From Acanthosepion lycidas (lineage: Eukaryota > Mollusca > Cephalopoda > Sepiida > Sepiidae): a stretch of DNA of 64,000 bases. Under the pieces are notes generated by a model. It worked only from the letters and a program-made list of their open reading frames with translations, was not told the origin of the DNA and did no database searches. The position numbers and the translations under genes are program-made. Below, one piece after another: positions 23,078 through 34,900 of this stretch. The DNA lies in NCBI GenBank assembly GCA_963932145.1, contig OZ010596.1:88036992-88100991 (forward strand), in the 5' to 3' direction. Numbering within the stretch: the first letter of the stretch is position 1; each line of letters begins with the position of its first letter.

Positions 23078-23336
23078 TCTCTCTCTCTCTCTCTCCACTT
23101 TATTTTCACTTATTTCTTATGTATATGCGAAAATGATTGAATGAGCTCATGGCGAGTTCTACGACAATAAAAACGGAATATTTATCTATCATTATTTTAG
23201 GTATTAGCAAGAGATGTTAAACACTTTTATCTTTCTTACTTTTCACTGAAACCAAGTAGCGTCTCAGATATGTCTTTCCGGGCAATCAAAATGGAACTAA
23301 GGAACTAAGGAGAGGTAAGCACAATTATATGATACT

Positions 23337-23465
23337 TGTAGCAGACCGTGGGTTTACGCGTTGTTAAACTAGGAATACGTGTGTAACTCCTGATTAAAAG
23401 GTCCACTACAAGAATATGGCGGACTCAAGTTGAGTCCAACCGAAGACGTAAAGAAAACAATCAAG

Positions 23466-23524
<59 letters not shown>

Positions 23525-23916
23525 GTTGGTGCAAAAATAATGTCGGTTTATGACGTTAACAAATGCGTCAAAACCCGACATTATTTTTGCACCAACCTAA
23601 TATATACAACAAGTATATGTATTAAACAACAAAATTTACAATGGACAAAGACATCACCATTTGTGTTTGTGCGTCAATGTAAAGGGTTCATATTTTGATG
23701 AATGTTCATACGTACGTGTATGTGTGTGTGCGGTTCATGGCGTTTTCCCACAAGTGGGCAAAACGCAGATCTCTGCGAGAGATCACATCTTTTAAATGTG
23801 CCCGCTGAAATGCAAAGTAAAAAGAGAACGAGGCAAGAAATCATTTTGTAATTATAGTGTGGGGAGAGCGTCACCTAGTGAACAATCAGGAAATTAAGGA
23901 GGAGTTAACTCCGATA
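23337..23916. mobile_element. Solo LTR, copy 2 (LTR retrotransposon fossil)
   Basis: It starts TGTAGCAGACCGTGGG and ends in a ccgata-type terminus, with the 4-bp duplication tact on both sides. It is colinear with the LTRs at 10842 and 49362 but longer because of an expanded TA tract and a mariner MITE (23521-23600) inserted in that tract. No internal genes are present. Confidence 0.8.
23521..23600. mobile_element. Mariner-derived MITE, 80 bp, inside an LTR
   Basis: The foldback runs from ttaggttggtgcaaaaataa to ttatttttgcaccaacctaa with TA on both sides. Its centre (tgacgttaacaaatgcgtca) differs from that of 2851-2930 and the arms still pair. It sits at the end of the TA tract of the solo LTR and so is younger than it. 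Confidence 0.9.
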
Positions 23917-23923
23917 TACTGCA

Positions 23924-23978
23924 TTATTTACATTATTCGGACTATTGTCCTCATCTTTCTCGCCATATTTGTGACGAA
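23924..23978 (-). repeat. Fragment of the 107-bp SINE-R repeat
   Basis: The phrase ttacattattcggactattg, then tcctcatctttctcgccata, matches part of one 107-bp unit. It lies directly after the solo LTR. Confidence 0.7.
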
Positions 23979-24275
23979 AGACATGACTTACCTCAGAATT
24001 CGAAACGAGCGCGAACGTGTCTTGCCTGCAAAGTGATGATAAAAAATATGGCCGCTATCTCGTTCAAAACTAGACGATATTTGCACACATGCAAATTTTG
24101 GCCGTAGCATAAAAAGCCGGCAGCACGAGGTGAAGAGGGGTCATTCGATGGACCAGCATGCAATAGAGTTGGACGTACGGATAGACAGACGGACAAAGCG
24201 GAAGTAACTTGCCTTCCCGCCGAGCGCCGTACTGCACTTTTTGACCCCGCTCTGATCACCATTTTTTTTTCTACA

Positions 24276-24424
24276 ATATTTATTACAACGTTTCGGCCTT
24301 TCTACGTTCCGGCCTTCTTCAGGTGGTTGAAAGTTCTCCACTGCCTTAACCGGGTATTGAACTCGCACTCTTTGGGTCCTGTCACTGTATCTAAATAACG
24401 CCTTTCTCCACTGTGCCATGTGCC
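24276..24424 (-). mobile_element. SINE-R with tRNA-derived head
   Basis: On the minus strand the copy starts with a tRNA-like A box (tggcacagtgg) and a B box (gagttcaatacccgg), the internal Pol III promoter plan of tRNA-derived SINEs. It then has ggcagtggagaac, ccacctgaagaaggccgg, ggccgaaacgttgtaataaa. This is the copy that links the tRNA head to the hammerhead-like tail. No 107-bp array follows this copy. Confidence 0.7.
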
Positions 24425-25000
24425 CTCAAGGCAGTGGAGAACATTCCGAGGGAAATTAACAGGTGATAACTGGCATCCATTAAACATGGCACGTGGCATG
24501 GAACTAGAACAGTTTACCCGAATGAGCGAAATAAAGGGTTTAGTTCGACATTCCAACCACCTGAAGAATGCCGGAGCGTACAACGGCCGAAACGTTGTAA
24601 TAAATATGGCGACAAAGATGAGGACAATAGTCCGAATAATGTAAATAGTGTACATCTCAGAAATATAGACAGATACTAAAGGGTCGAAACGTTGTAATAA
24701 ATATCTCGACAAAGATGAGGACAATAGTCCGAATAATGTAAATAGTGTACATAATACCTCATCTCAGAAATAATAGACAGATACTAAAGGGCCGAAACGT
24801 TGTAATAAATATCTCGACAAAGATGAGGACAATAGTCCGAATAATGTAAATAGTGTACATAATACCTCATCTCAGAAATATAGACAGATACTAAAGGGCC
24901 GAAACGTTGTAATAAATATGGCGACAAAGATGAGGACAATAGTCCGAATAACGTAAATAATGTACATAATACCTCATCTCAGAAATATAGACAGAGTCCG
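24425..25000 (+). mobile_element. SINE-R with long body and 107-bp tail array (about 4 units)
   Basis: It begins aaggcagtggagaacattcc, includes the body aattaacaggtgataactgg and ggcacgtggcatggaactag, then the hammerhead-like motif at 24557-24600 (cacctgaagaatgccgg, cggccgaaacgttg), then about four 107-bp units to about 24995. One unit is shortened. It lies head to head with the minus-strand copy at 24276-24424. Confidence 0.75.
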
Positions 25001-25839
25001 ACACACTAATTGTTTAGATAAGTCCTGATATCCCAGATAGGATTTGTTCAATAAGCTTAATTTTTTATCCGCTGTAGTGCTGAAATATATAATTTTGGTT
25101 ATGGGAGTGGAATCAAATTGTACATTTTTATTTTAACTTGTGTTTTAACTGTATAGATAAGTATCGCTAGCCACGGTCTTTACTTACAGGCCACCATTCA
25201 CCTGTTTCGATTCATTTACCTTCTGCGCCATTAACAACATATTTCTGGCTAGAAGCACAAGGATTTGTGTTTGAATGCAAAAATTTGTAGTTTGGAAAAT
25301 GTTTTAAAGGCTAAAATTTGTTAATAGGCGTCAAAAACGGTTATCGAACCACTATTTTAAAAACTTTGGCACGGGCGATTTTCATTGGTTCTGCAGCAGC
25401 CCACGTGATGTCTATTTTTGGCCACGGAAATAAACGTAACATGTGGATTTTCATTTCCGCTAAACTCCACAAACTGAACGCGTGTAGCTTGGTGCACTGA
25501 CTCAGTAGGCTGGGTACCAACAAAGGTTAGCTACGCACGCATTTCTGTTGAACAGTACAACACGTAGAGTTCGAGGATTTTTCGATAATACCTGAACAGA
25601 AATCCTGGCAAGTTACAAAAATAAATAAAATAAAATAATTATTCATATGGTTGTTCTATTAAGTTAAAACAGAATAAAAAAAATTCAAATAATGTTAGTT
25701 TTAGCTTTCGTTCAATGAATTTAATCATTAATCATTAATCATTAAAAAACAAACAACAAAGGCACATATGTGAACCATAAAAGTAATTTCAAAAAAGAAA
25801 ATATATTAAAAAGGAAACATAAGTCATTTTTACACCAAT
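25001..25839. other. Spacer without recognised genes
   Basis: The stretch 25318-25520 is open on both strands but shows no family resemblance, and its two frames mirror each other. Nothing else was recognised. Confidence 0.4.
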
Positions 25840-26565
25840 ATTTCAAATCCAGGAAAAAAAAGTTGCAGGTAAAAAAAAAGTCACAGGTAAAAAAATTCAC
25901 AGGTAAAAAAATTCACAGGTAAAAAAAGTGAAAGGTAAAACAGAAACAGGACAAGCTTAGCACACAATAGACAAAAACCCAGCCCATGATCCAAGTCTTT
26001 TATCACAAAAGTGGACAAAATCCCAGTTTCATAAATAAAATGAGAATTCAAAGAACTTTTAATTCAAATGTTTATGTCAAATCAAGAGTTTCTTCACAAA
26101 TTCGGGTCTTAGAGGATTCTAGGAATCCCTAACTTTGAAATTTGTCGAATATGTGACCATAACATTGTGAGGAAACGTTTTTTAAAGGTTGAATGGATTT
26201 ACTATGAATTTTTGTTGCAAACAGTCAGTCAGTTATTAATGGACCATTTCTTTCTGCAGTTACAGTCCTGCCATCCAATGCTATAGAACCCGGTTTGTCC
26301 CGATACTTACCCATAGCTGGGGGGGGGGAGAGAAGAGAATCCATACCCTTCCCAAGGTGAATGTAATGGATTCGACTGGAATTCGAATTCGGCATTCCGA
26401 TTCCTCAATCCGAGCCGCTATCCATTACTCCACTCTATAAACCCGTGAAATTCGCGACAGAAATAGATGATTTTATTATCGGCCACCATAAATTAATTGT
26501 GACTTTTTTTCAAAGTCAAAATTATGACTTTTTTCTGTGACTTTATTATCAGCCGCGAATGTTTC
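25840..26565. repeat. Dispersed repeat D2, copy 2, split by SINE S1
   Basis: It is colinear with the two halves of 3440-5040. Near 25866-25935 it has a short tandem run (aaaaaattcacaggt). At about 26226-26450 it is interrupted by SINE S1, with D2 sequence resuming at cccgtgaaattcgcg. Confidence 0.6.
26226..26450 (-). mobile_element. tRNA-derived SINE S1, copy 2
   Basis: The layout is that of 9290-9515: on the minus strand gtaatggatagcggctcgga, the B-box-like gaattcgaattcc, cattacattcacc, then cccagctatgggta. The head's anticodon arm (ccgattgaggaatcgg-like) still pairs. Confidence 0.7.
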
Positions 26566-27486
26566 AGCAGCATTAAGTTGTCGTATTAATAAATCAATGC
26601 TTATTTACTACCAAGGGGAAAGGTTTTATTCAATTCAGCGTTCTCTTAATTTAATATATCTGCTTATTTTAGTGTGAAAAACAAAACAATCAACGACAGT
26701 GATATCGTTTTTATTTCATTTTAACAAGACGGTGTTTTTGAAGAACTCAAATATTTAATAAACTACACAAAATGCAAAAGAGAGCCGAAACGTCTGCAGT
26801 TGGAAATTTGTTTGAAATATATAACTGTCTCACCAACTTTATACAGTGACTTCATCTACCATTGTGACCTTGCGTCTTAGTAAGCAGAAAAATAAATCAA
26901 ACACACTTTATGATATCAATACGTTTTTACTTGCATAAACAGAAGGTGACCATTGTGAGGCCAAATTTATATTGTTAAAAAGAACTTACTATTAATGGCT
27001 TGCAAGACTATTAGTCGACGAGCGGCAATTTATGACTTTGCTTTGATCTGCCAGTGCACCGCCGTGTGACCTATTTCTCCGACGTCAGACATACATATCT
27101 AAATTGTCATCTGCAAGTTATTACTTGTATGTTTTACATTCGTTTCCCCGAGTTTCTTGACAGAGACATGCTCAGACAATTTTTGGACTTGATTCTACGC
27201 TCCAACTAGCCAAGACCTGATCACCCACATAAAAATAAGTCTGTCCTCTCGGGACCAGGATAAAAAAGAATATCGAAATATGTCAAAATATTGTTTTACA
27301 AGTTGCAAGAGTTTACAGTAAAATACAAAAAATAATAAGATATCAATAAAATAAAACAATCTTTAAAGTTTATGTCAATAGTGAAATAGGCTTGTTTAAA
27401 AAAAAAAAATAAAAACAATACATATTGGTATATTGAGTAATTCTATTTTCATTTCAAAATGGAAGCTGTAGTCTGTAGAGCGTTCG
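26566..27486. other. Spacer without recognised genes
   Basis: Mostly AT-rich with a slightly GC-richer patch at 27040-27090. No frame, RNA gene or repeat match was seen. Confidence 0.4.
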
Positions 27487-28480
27487 TGTATACAGGTTTG
27501 TTTCGGAACGAGGTTGTCTACAGGTTTATATCGGAAAGAGGTTGTCTACAGGTTTGTATTGGAACGAGGCTGTCTACAGGTTTGTATTGGAACGATGTTG
27601 TCTACAAGTTTTTATCGGAAAGAGGTTGTCTACAGGTTTGTATCGGAACGAGGCTGTCTACAGGTTTATATTGGAACGACGTTGTCCACAGGTTTGTATC
27701 AGAACGAGGTTGTCTACAGGTTTGTATTGGAACGACGTTGTCCACAGGTTTGTATCAGAACGAGGTTGTGTACAGGTTTGTATCGGAACGAGTTTTTATT
27801 TTTACAGATTTGCATTGCGATGGGATTGTCTGTATCGATATCCCAACTTCATTTACTCGCCGACGTGACATGGTTTCCCTCTCTTTTTTCTATAAATATT
27901 TTCATGGCAATTGTTCAGATGAGCATTCTTTTTTAGTTCATCGACGACATGAATTTAAGTGAGCTATTAAATTGGCAACTACATCTCACCCTTTTTACGA
28001 CTGAACTATATGCAAGCATCGCTTATTTAACAGTTTATTTTCTTGTATTTCTCACCCGCAGAACTGCTGATTTCTTTCTTCCTTGCCACTTACAATCTTT
28101 AAAATTTAAATGCAACATCAATCCCATCTTCTGTCTTCCTAAAATCTTCATTTATTGTTATTTTCCTCACTTCTAAATTATTCTCATTTTCTTTCATAGT
28201 GGCGCTATCGCCTTGCTTGAAAAAGGTTGTGTATATTTTGAATCGAAACGAGGTTGTCCATGGGTTTGAATCGAAAAGTAGTTGTCCACAGGTTTGTATC
28301 AGAACGAGATTGTCTACAGATTTGTATCGGAACGTGATTTTCCGTAGTTTTGTATCGGAACGAGGTTGTCCACAGATTTGTATAGGAACGAGGTTGTTCA
28401 CTTGTTTGTATCGAGTCGAGGTTGTCCACAGGTTTGTATAGGAACGACTTTGTCTACATGATTGTCTACGGGGTTGTGAT
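27487..28480 (+). repeat. 28-bp minisatellite, array 2, split by a LINE end
   Basis: Two blocks of the 28-bp unit (ggttgtctacaggtttgtat plus cggaacga) lie at 27487-27812 (about 12 units, fairly regular) and 28222-28480 (about 9 units, more diverged). They read in the same direction and flank a 5'-truncated CR1-like LINE end, so a single array was probably split by the LINE insertion. The long overlapping open frames here (VYRFVSERGC-type) are by-products of the repeat. Confidence 0.85.
27813..28210 (+). pseudogene. CR1-like LINE, 5'-truncated 3' end
   Basis: Translation around 27855-28100 gives RRRDMVSLSFFYKYFHGNCS, then SHPFTTELYAS-like and LQSLKFKCNINP, the C-terminal part of the CR1-like family. 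It finishes with the 3' end phrase tagtggcgctatcgccttgc and a short A run. Frames are broken. It lies inside the 28-bp minisatellite. Confidence 0.75.
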
Positions 28481-28489
28481 GAAGTGATG

Positions 28490-28670
28490 GAAAATTGACT
28501 GAAGCCGAGATGCCAGGTCAGGACCAATGACATTACAGATTCTTCTTTTGATTTTATCAAGGATGTCTACATATATAGCAGGATCACCCGATCAGATGTG
28601 GCAGCAATATTCAAAGCATATAATGTTAAACTTATGAATATGTAAGATAGGTTCGGGCGAAAAAAAATTG
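28490..28670 (-). pseudogene. CR1-like LINE fragment, minus strand
   Basis: Minus-strand translation gives IICFEYCCHIWSGDPAIYVD, then LDKIKRRICNVIGPDLASRL, a conserved stretch just after the reverse transcriptase of this LINE family. It abuts the minisatellite on the left and a plus-strand LINE end on the right. Confidence 0.75.
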
Positions 28671-28689
28671 CCTAGCACAACACAGGGAA

Positions 28690-28925
28690 CTTCTCGTTTC
28701 AGAAACTCCCTTCCGGCTCCATGCTTTTCAGCCAACTTTAATGGATAAAAATTTAAATGCAATGTCAATCGTTATCTACTGTCCTGATTACTCTTTCCTC
28801 TTCCCACTCATTATTAATGTTTTTGTTCTTAATTCATCCACACCCTGTAATCCCTTGCGTCTTAGTGGCTTTACTGCCTTGCATGGGGTGATACCGATTT
28901 AAAAAAACAAAAAAAATAAACTTTC
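28690..28925 (+). pseudogene. CR1-like LINE 3' terminus, plus strand
   Basis: It holds the family's 3' end: aactcccttccggctcc, aatttaaatgcaatgtcaat, cacaccctgtaatcccttgc, gtagtggctttactgcc-like, ggggtgataccgattt and an A-rich tail. It ends exactly where the 192-bp satellite begins. Confidence 0.75.
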
Positions 28926-31900
28926 CAAGCAGCAGACCTAGCAAATGATTCAATATAATCTTTCCGTTTCATGTAAGTGCAAAATGTTAGTCCGAGTAGG
29001 CACACTTAGTCAGTCTCATGGGGGTCGGCATCGACCATGCTGATGGAAGGTAGATTTATAAATATATAAGATAGGTTCTGGAAAGAAACATTGTCATGAC
29101 ACAGGGGACCCACTTTCCTAGCAGCAGACCTAGCAATTGATTCAATATAATCTTTCCGTTTCATGTAAGTGGAAAATGTTAGTCCGAGTAGGCACACTTA
29201 GTCAGTCTCCTGGGGGTCGGCATCGACCATGCTGATGGAAGGTAGATTTATAAATATATAAGATAGGTTCTAGAAAGAAACATTGCCACGACACAGGGAA
29301 CCAACTTTCCTAGCAGCAGACCTAGCAATTGATTCAATATAATCTTTCCGTTTCATGTAAGTGGAAAATGTTAGTCCGAGTAGGCACACTTAGTCAGTCT
29401 CCTGGGGGTCGGCATCGACCATGCTGATGGAAGGTAGATTTATAAATATATAAGATAGGTTCTGGAAAGAAACATTGTCATGACACAGGGGACCAACTTT
29501 TCTAGCAGCAGACCTAGCAATTGATTCAATATAATCTTTCCGTTTCATGTAAGTGGAAAATGTTAGTCCGAGTAGGCACACTTAGTCAGTCTCATGGGGG
29601 TCGGCATCGACCATGCTGATGGAAGGTAGATTTATAAATATATAAGATAGGTTCTGGAAAGAAACATTGTCATGACACAGGGGACCCACTTTCCTAGCAG
29701 CAGACCTAGCAATTGATTCAATATAATCTTTCCGTTTCATGTAAGTGGAAAATGTTAGTCCGAGTAGGCACACTTAGTCAGTCTCCTGGGGGTCGGCATC
29801 GACCATGCTGATGGAAGGTAGATTTATAAATATCTAAGATAGGTTCTGGAAAGAAACATTGTCATGACACAGGGGACCAACTTTCCTAGCAGCAGACCTA
29901 GCAATTGATTCAATATAATCTTTCCGTTTCATGTAAGTGGAAAATGTTAGTCCGAGTAGGCACACTTAGTCAGTCTCATGGGGGTCGGCATCGACCATGC
30001 TGATGGAAGGTAGATTTATAAATATATAAGATAGGTTCTGGAAAGAAACATTGTCATGACACAGGGGACCCACTTTCCTAGCAGCAGACCTAGCAATTGA
30101 TTCAATATAATCTTTCCGTTTCATGTAAGTGGAAAATGTTAGTCCGAGTAGGCACACTTAGTCAGTCTCCTGGGGGTCGGCATCGACCATGCTGATGGAA
30201 GGTAGATTTATAAATATATAAGATAGGTTCTAGAAAGAAACATTGCCACGACACAGGGAACCAACTTTCCTAGCAGCAGACCTAGCAATTGATTTAATAT
30301 AATCTTTCCGTTTCATGTAAGTGGAAAATGTTAGTCCGAGTAGGCACACTTAGTCAGTCTCCTGGGGGTCGGCATCGACCATGCTGATGGAAGGTAGATT
30401 TATAAATATATAAGATAGGTTCTGGAAAGAAACATTGTCATGACACAGGGGACCAACTTTCCTAGCAGCAGACCTAGCAATTGATTCAATATAATCTTTC
30501 CGTTTCATGTAAGTGGAAAATGTTAGTCCGAGTAGGCACACTTAGTCAGTCTCATGGGGGTCGGCATCGACCATGCTGATGGAAGGTAGATTTATAAATA
30601 TATAAGATAGGTTCTGGAAAGAAACATTGTCATGACACAGGGGACCCACTTTCCTAGCAGCAGACCTAGCAATTGATTCAATATAATCTTTCCGTTTCAT
30701 GTAAGTGGAAAATGTTAGTCCGAGTAGGCACACTTAGTCAGTCTCCTGGGGGTCGGCATCGACCATGCTGATGGAAGGTAGATTTATAAATATATAAGAT
30801 AGGTTCTAGAAAGAAACATTGCCACGACACAGGGAACCAACTTTCCTAGCAGCAGACCTAGCAATTGATTCAATACAATCTTTCCGTTTCATGTAAGTGG
30901 AAAATGTTAGTCCGAGTAGGCACACTTAGTCAGTCTCCTGGGGGTCGGCATCGACCATGCTGATGGAAGGTAGATTTATAAATATATAAGATAGGTTCTG
31001 GAAAGAAACATTGTCATGACACAGGGGACCAACTTTTCTAGCAGCAGACCTAGCAATTGATTCAATATAATCTTTCCGTTTCATGTAAGTGGAAAATGTT
31101 AGTCCGAGTAGGCACACTTAGTCAGTCTCCTGGGGGTCGGCATCGACCATGCTGATGGAAGGTAGATTTATAAATATCTAAGATAGGTTCTGGAAAGAAA
31201 CATTGTCATGACACAGGGGACCCACTTTCCTAGCAGCAGACCTAGCAATTGATTCAATATAATCTTTCCGTTTCATGTAAGTGGAAAATGTTAGTCCGAG
31301 TAGGCACACTTAGTCAGTCTCATGGGGGTCGGCATCGACCATGCTGATGGAAGGTAGATTTATAAATATATAAGATAGGTTCTGGAAAGAAACATTGTCA
31401 TGACACAGGGGACCCACTTTCCTAGCAGCAGACCTAGCAATTGATTCAATATAATCTTTCCGTTTCATGTAAGTGGAAAATGTTAGTCCGAGTAGGCACA
31501 CTTAGTCAGTCTCCTGGGGGTCGGCATCGACCATGCTGATGGAAGGTAGATTTATAAATATATAAGATAGGTTCTAGAAAGAAACATTGCCACGACACAG
31601 GGAACCAACTTTCCTAGCAGCAGACCTAGCAATTGATTTAATATAATCTTTCCGTTTCATGTAAGTGGAAAATGTTAGTCCGAGTAGGCACACTTAGTCA
31701 GTCTCCTGGGGGTCGGCATCGACCATGCTGATGGAAGGTAGATTTATAAATATATAAGATAGGTTCTGGAAAGAAACATTGTCATGACACAGGGGACCAA
31801 CTTTCCTAGCAGCAGACCTAGCAATTGATTCAATATAATCTTTCCGTTTCATGTAAGTGGAAAATGTTAGTCCGAGTAGGCACACTTAGTCAGTCTCATG

Positions 31901-34900
31901 GGGGTCGGCATCGACCATGCTGATGGAAGGTAGATTTATAAATATATAAGATAGGTTCTGGAAAGAAACATTGTCATGACACAGGGGACCCACTTTCCTA
32001 GCAGCAGACCTAGCAATTGATTCAATATAATCTTTCCGTTTCATGTAAGTGGAAAATGTTAGTCCGAGTAGGCACACTTAGTCAGTCTCCTGGGGGTCGG
32101 CATCGACCATGCTGATGGAAGGTAGATTTATAAATATATAAGATAGGTTCTAGAAAGAAACATTGCCACGACACAGGGAACCAACTTTCCTAGCAGCAGA
32201 CCTAGCAATTGATTCAATACAATCTTTCCGTTTCATGTAAGTGGAAAATGTTAGTCCGAGTAGGCACACTTAGTCAGTCTCCTGGGGGTCGGCATCGACC
32301 ATGCTGATGGAAGGTAGATTTATAAATATATAAGATAGGTTCTGGAAAGAAACATTGTCATGACACAGGGGACCAACTTTTCTAGCAGCAGACCTAGCAA
32401 TTGATTCAATATAATCTTTCCGTTTCATGTAAGTGGAAAATGTTAGTCCGAGTAGGCACACTTAGTCAGTCTCATGGGGGTCGGCATCGACCATGCTGAT
32501 GGAAGGTAGATTTATAAATATATAAGATAGGTTCTGGAAAGAAACATTGTCATGACACAGGGGACCCACTTTCCTAGCAGCAGACCTAGCAATTGATTCA
32601 ATATAATCTTTCCGTTTCATGTAAGTGGAAAATGTTAGTCCGAGTAGGCACACTTAGTCAGTCTCCTGGGGGTCGGCATCGACCATGCTGATGGAAGGTA
32701 GATTTATAAATATCTAAGATAGGTTCTGGAAAGAAACATTGTCATGACACAGGGGACCCACTTTCCTAGCAGCAGACCTAGCAATTGATTCAATATAATC
32801 TTTCCGTTTCATGTAAGTGGAAAATGTTAGTCCGAGTAGGCACACTTAGTCAGTCTCATGGGGGTCGGCATCGACCATGCTGATGGAAGGTAGATTTATA
32901 AATATATAAGATAGGTTCTGGAAAGAAACATTGTCATGACACAGGGGACCCACTTTCCTAGCAGCAGACCTAGCAATTGATTCAATATAATCTTTCCGTT
33001 TCATGTAAGTGGAAAATGTTAGTCCGAGTAGGCACACTTAGTCAGTCTCCTGGGGGTCGGCATCGACCATGCTGATGGAAGGTAGATTTATAAATATATA
33101 AGATAGGTTCTAGAAAGAAACATTGCCACGACACAGGGAACCAACTTTCCTAGCAGCAGACCTAGCAATTGATTTAATATAATCTTTCCGTTTCATGTAA
33201 GTGGAAAATGTTAGTCCGAGTAGGCACACTTAGTCAGTCTCCTGGGGGTCGGCATCGACCATGCTGATGGAAGGTAGATTTATAAATATATAAGATAGGT
33301 TCTGGAAAGAAACATTGTCATGACACAGGGGACCAACTTTCCTAGCAGCAGACCTAGCAATTGATTCAATATAATCTTTCCGTTTCATGTAAGTGGAAAA
33401 TGTTAGTCCGAGTAGGCACACTTAGTCAGTCTCATGGGGGTCGGCATCGACCATGCTGATGGAAGGTAGATTTATAAATATATAAGATAGGTTCTGGAAA
33501 GAAACATTGTCATGACACAGGGGACCCACTTTCCTAGCAGCATACCTAGCAATTGATTCAATATAATCTTTCCGTTTCATGTAAGTGGAAAATGTTAGTC
33601 CGAGTAGGCACACTTAGTCAGTCTCCTGGGGGTCGGCATCGACCATGCTGATGGAAGGTATATTTATAAATATATAAGATAGGTTCTAGAAAGAAACATT
33701 GCCACGACACAGGGAACCAACTTTCCTAGCAGCAGACCTAGCAATTGATTCAATATAATCTTTCCGTTTCATGTAAGTGGAAAATGTTAGTCCGAGTAGG
33801 CACACTTAGTCAGTCTCCTGGGGGTCGGCATCGACCATGCTGATGGAAGGTAGATTTATAAATATATAAGATAGGTTCTGGAAAGAAACATTGTCATGAC
33901 ACAGGGGACCAACTTTCCTAGCAGCAGACCTAGCAATTGATTCAATATAATCTTTCCGTTTCATGTAAGTGGAAAATGTTAGTCCGAGTAGGCACACTTA
34001 GTCAGTCTCATGGGGGTCGGCATCGACCATGCTGATGGAAGGTAGATTTATAAATATATAAGATAGGTTCTGGAAAGAAACATTGTCATGACACAGGGGA
34101 CCAACTTTCCTAGCAGCAGACCTAGCAATTGATGCAATATAATCTTTCCGTTTCATGTAAGTGGAAAATGTTAGTCCGAGTAGGCACACTTACTCAGTCT
34201 CCTGGGGGTCGGCATCGACCATGCTGATGGAAGGTAGATTTATAAATATATAAGATAGGTTCTGGAAAGAAACATTGTCATGACACAGGGGACCAACATT
34301 CCTAGCAGCAGACCTAGCAATTGATTCAATATAATCTTTCCGTTTCATGTAAGTGGAAAATGTTAGTCCGAGTAGGCACACATACTCAGTCTCCTGGGGG
34401 TCGGCATCGACCATGCTGATGGAAGGTAGATTTATAAATATATAAGATATGTTCTGGAAAGAAACATTGTCCTTGACACAGGGGACCAACTTTCCTAGCA
34501 GCAGACCTAGCAATTGATTCAATATAATCTTTCCGTTTCATGTAAGTGGAAAATGTTAGTCCGAGTAGGCACACTTAGTCAGTCTCCTGGGGGTCGGCAT
34601 CGACCATGCTGATGGGAGGTAGATTTATAAATATCTAAGATAGGTTCTGGAAAGAAACATTGTCATGACACAGGGGACCAACTTTCCTAGCAGCAGACCT
34701 AGCAATTGATTCAATATAATCTTTCCGTTTCATGTAAGTGGAAAATGTTAGTCCGAGTAGGCACACTTAGTCAGTCTCCTGGGGGTCGGCATCGACCATG
34801 CTGATGGAAGGTAGATTTATAAATATATAAGATAGGTTCTGGAAAGAAACATTGTCATGACACAGGGGACCAACATTCCTAGCAGCAGACCTAGCAATTG

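Larger units (their letters stand above)
21700..23200. repeat. Dispersed repeat D3, three partial copies, with a foldback
   Basis: The phrases ttctgatg.atctta, gagttctacgacaataaaat and cgttaaagat occur at 21740-21840, again at 22570-22690 and partly at 23140-23200. Within the middle copy, 22676-22770 is a foldback of about 44-bp arms (aagatgttaatctcatcaaa and its complement) around a short loop. Confidence 0.5.

Noticed and set aside
25318-25523. Frames open on both strands at 25318-25523
   Set aside because: They mirror each other, are short, and show no resemblance to a known protein.
27459-27962. Overlapping open frames of 108-167 codons with VYRFVSERGC-type repeats
   Set aside because: A 28-bp unit gives the same peptide in all three frames every 84 bases; this is a minisatellite, not a repeat protein.
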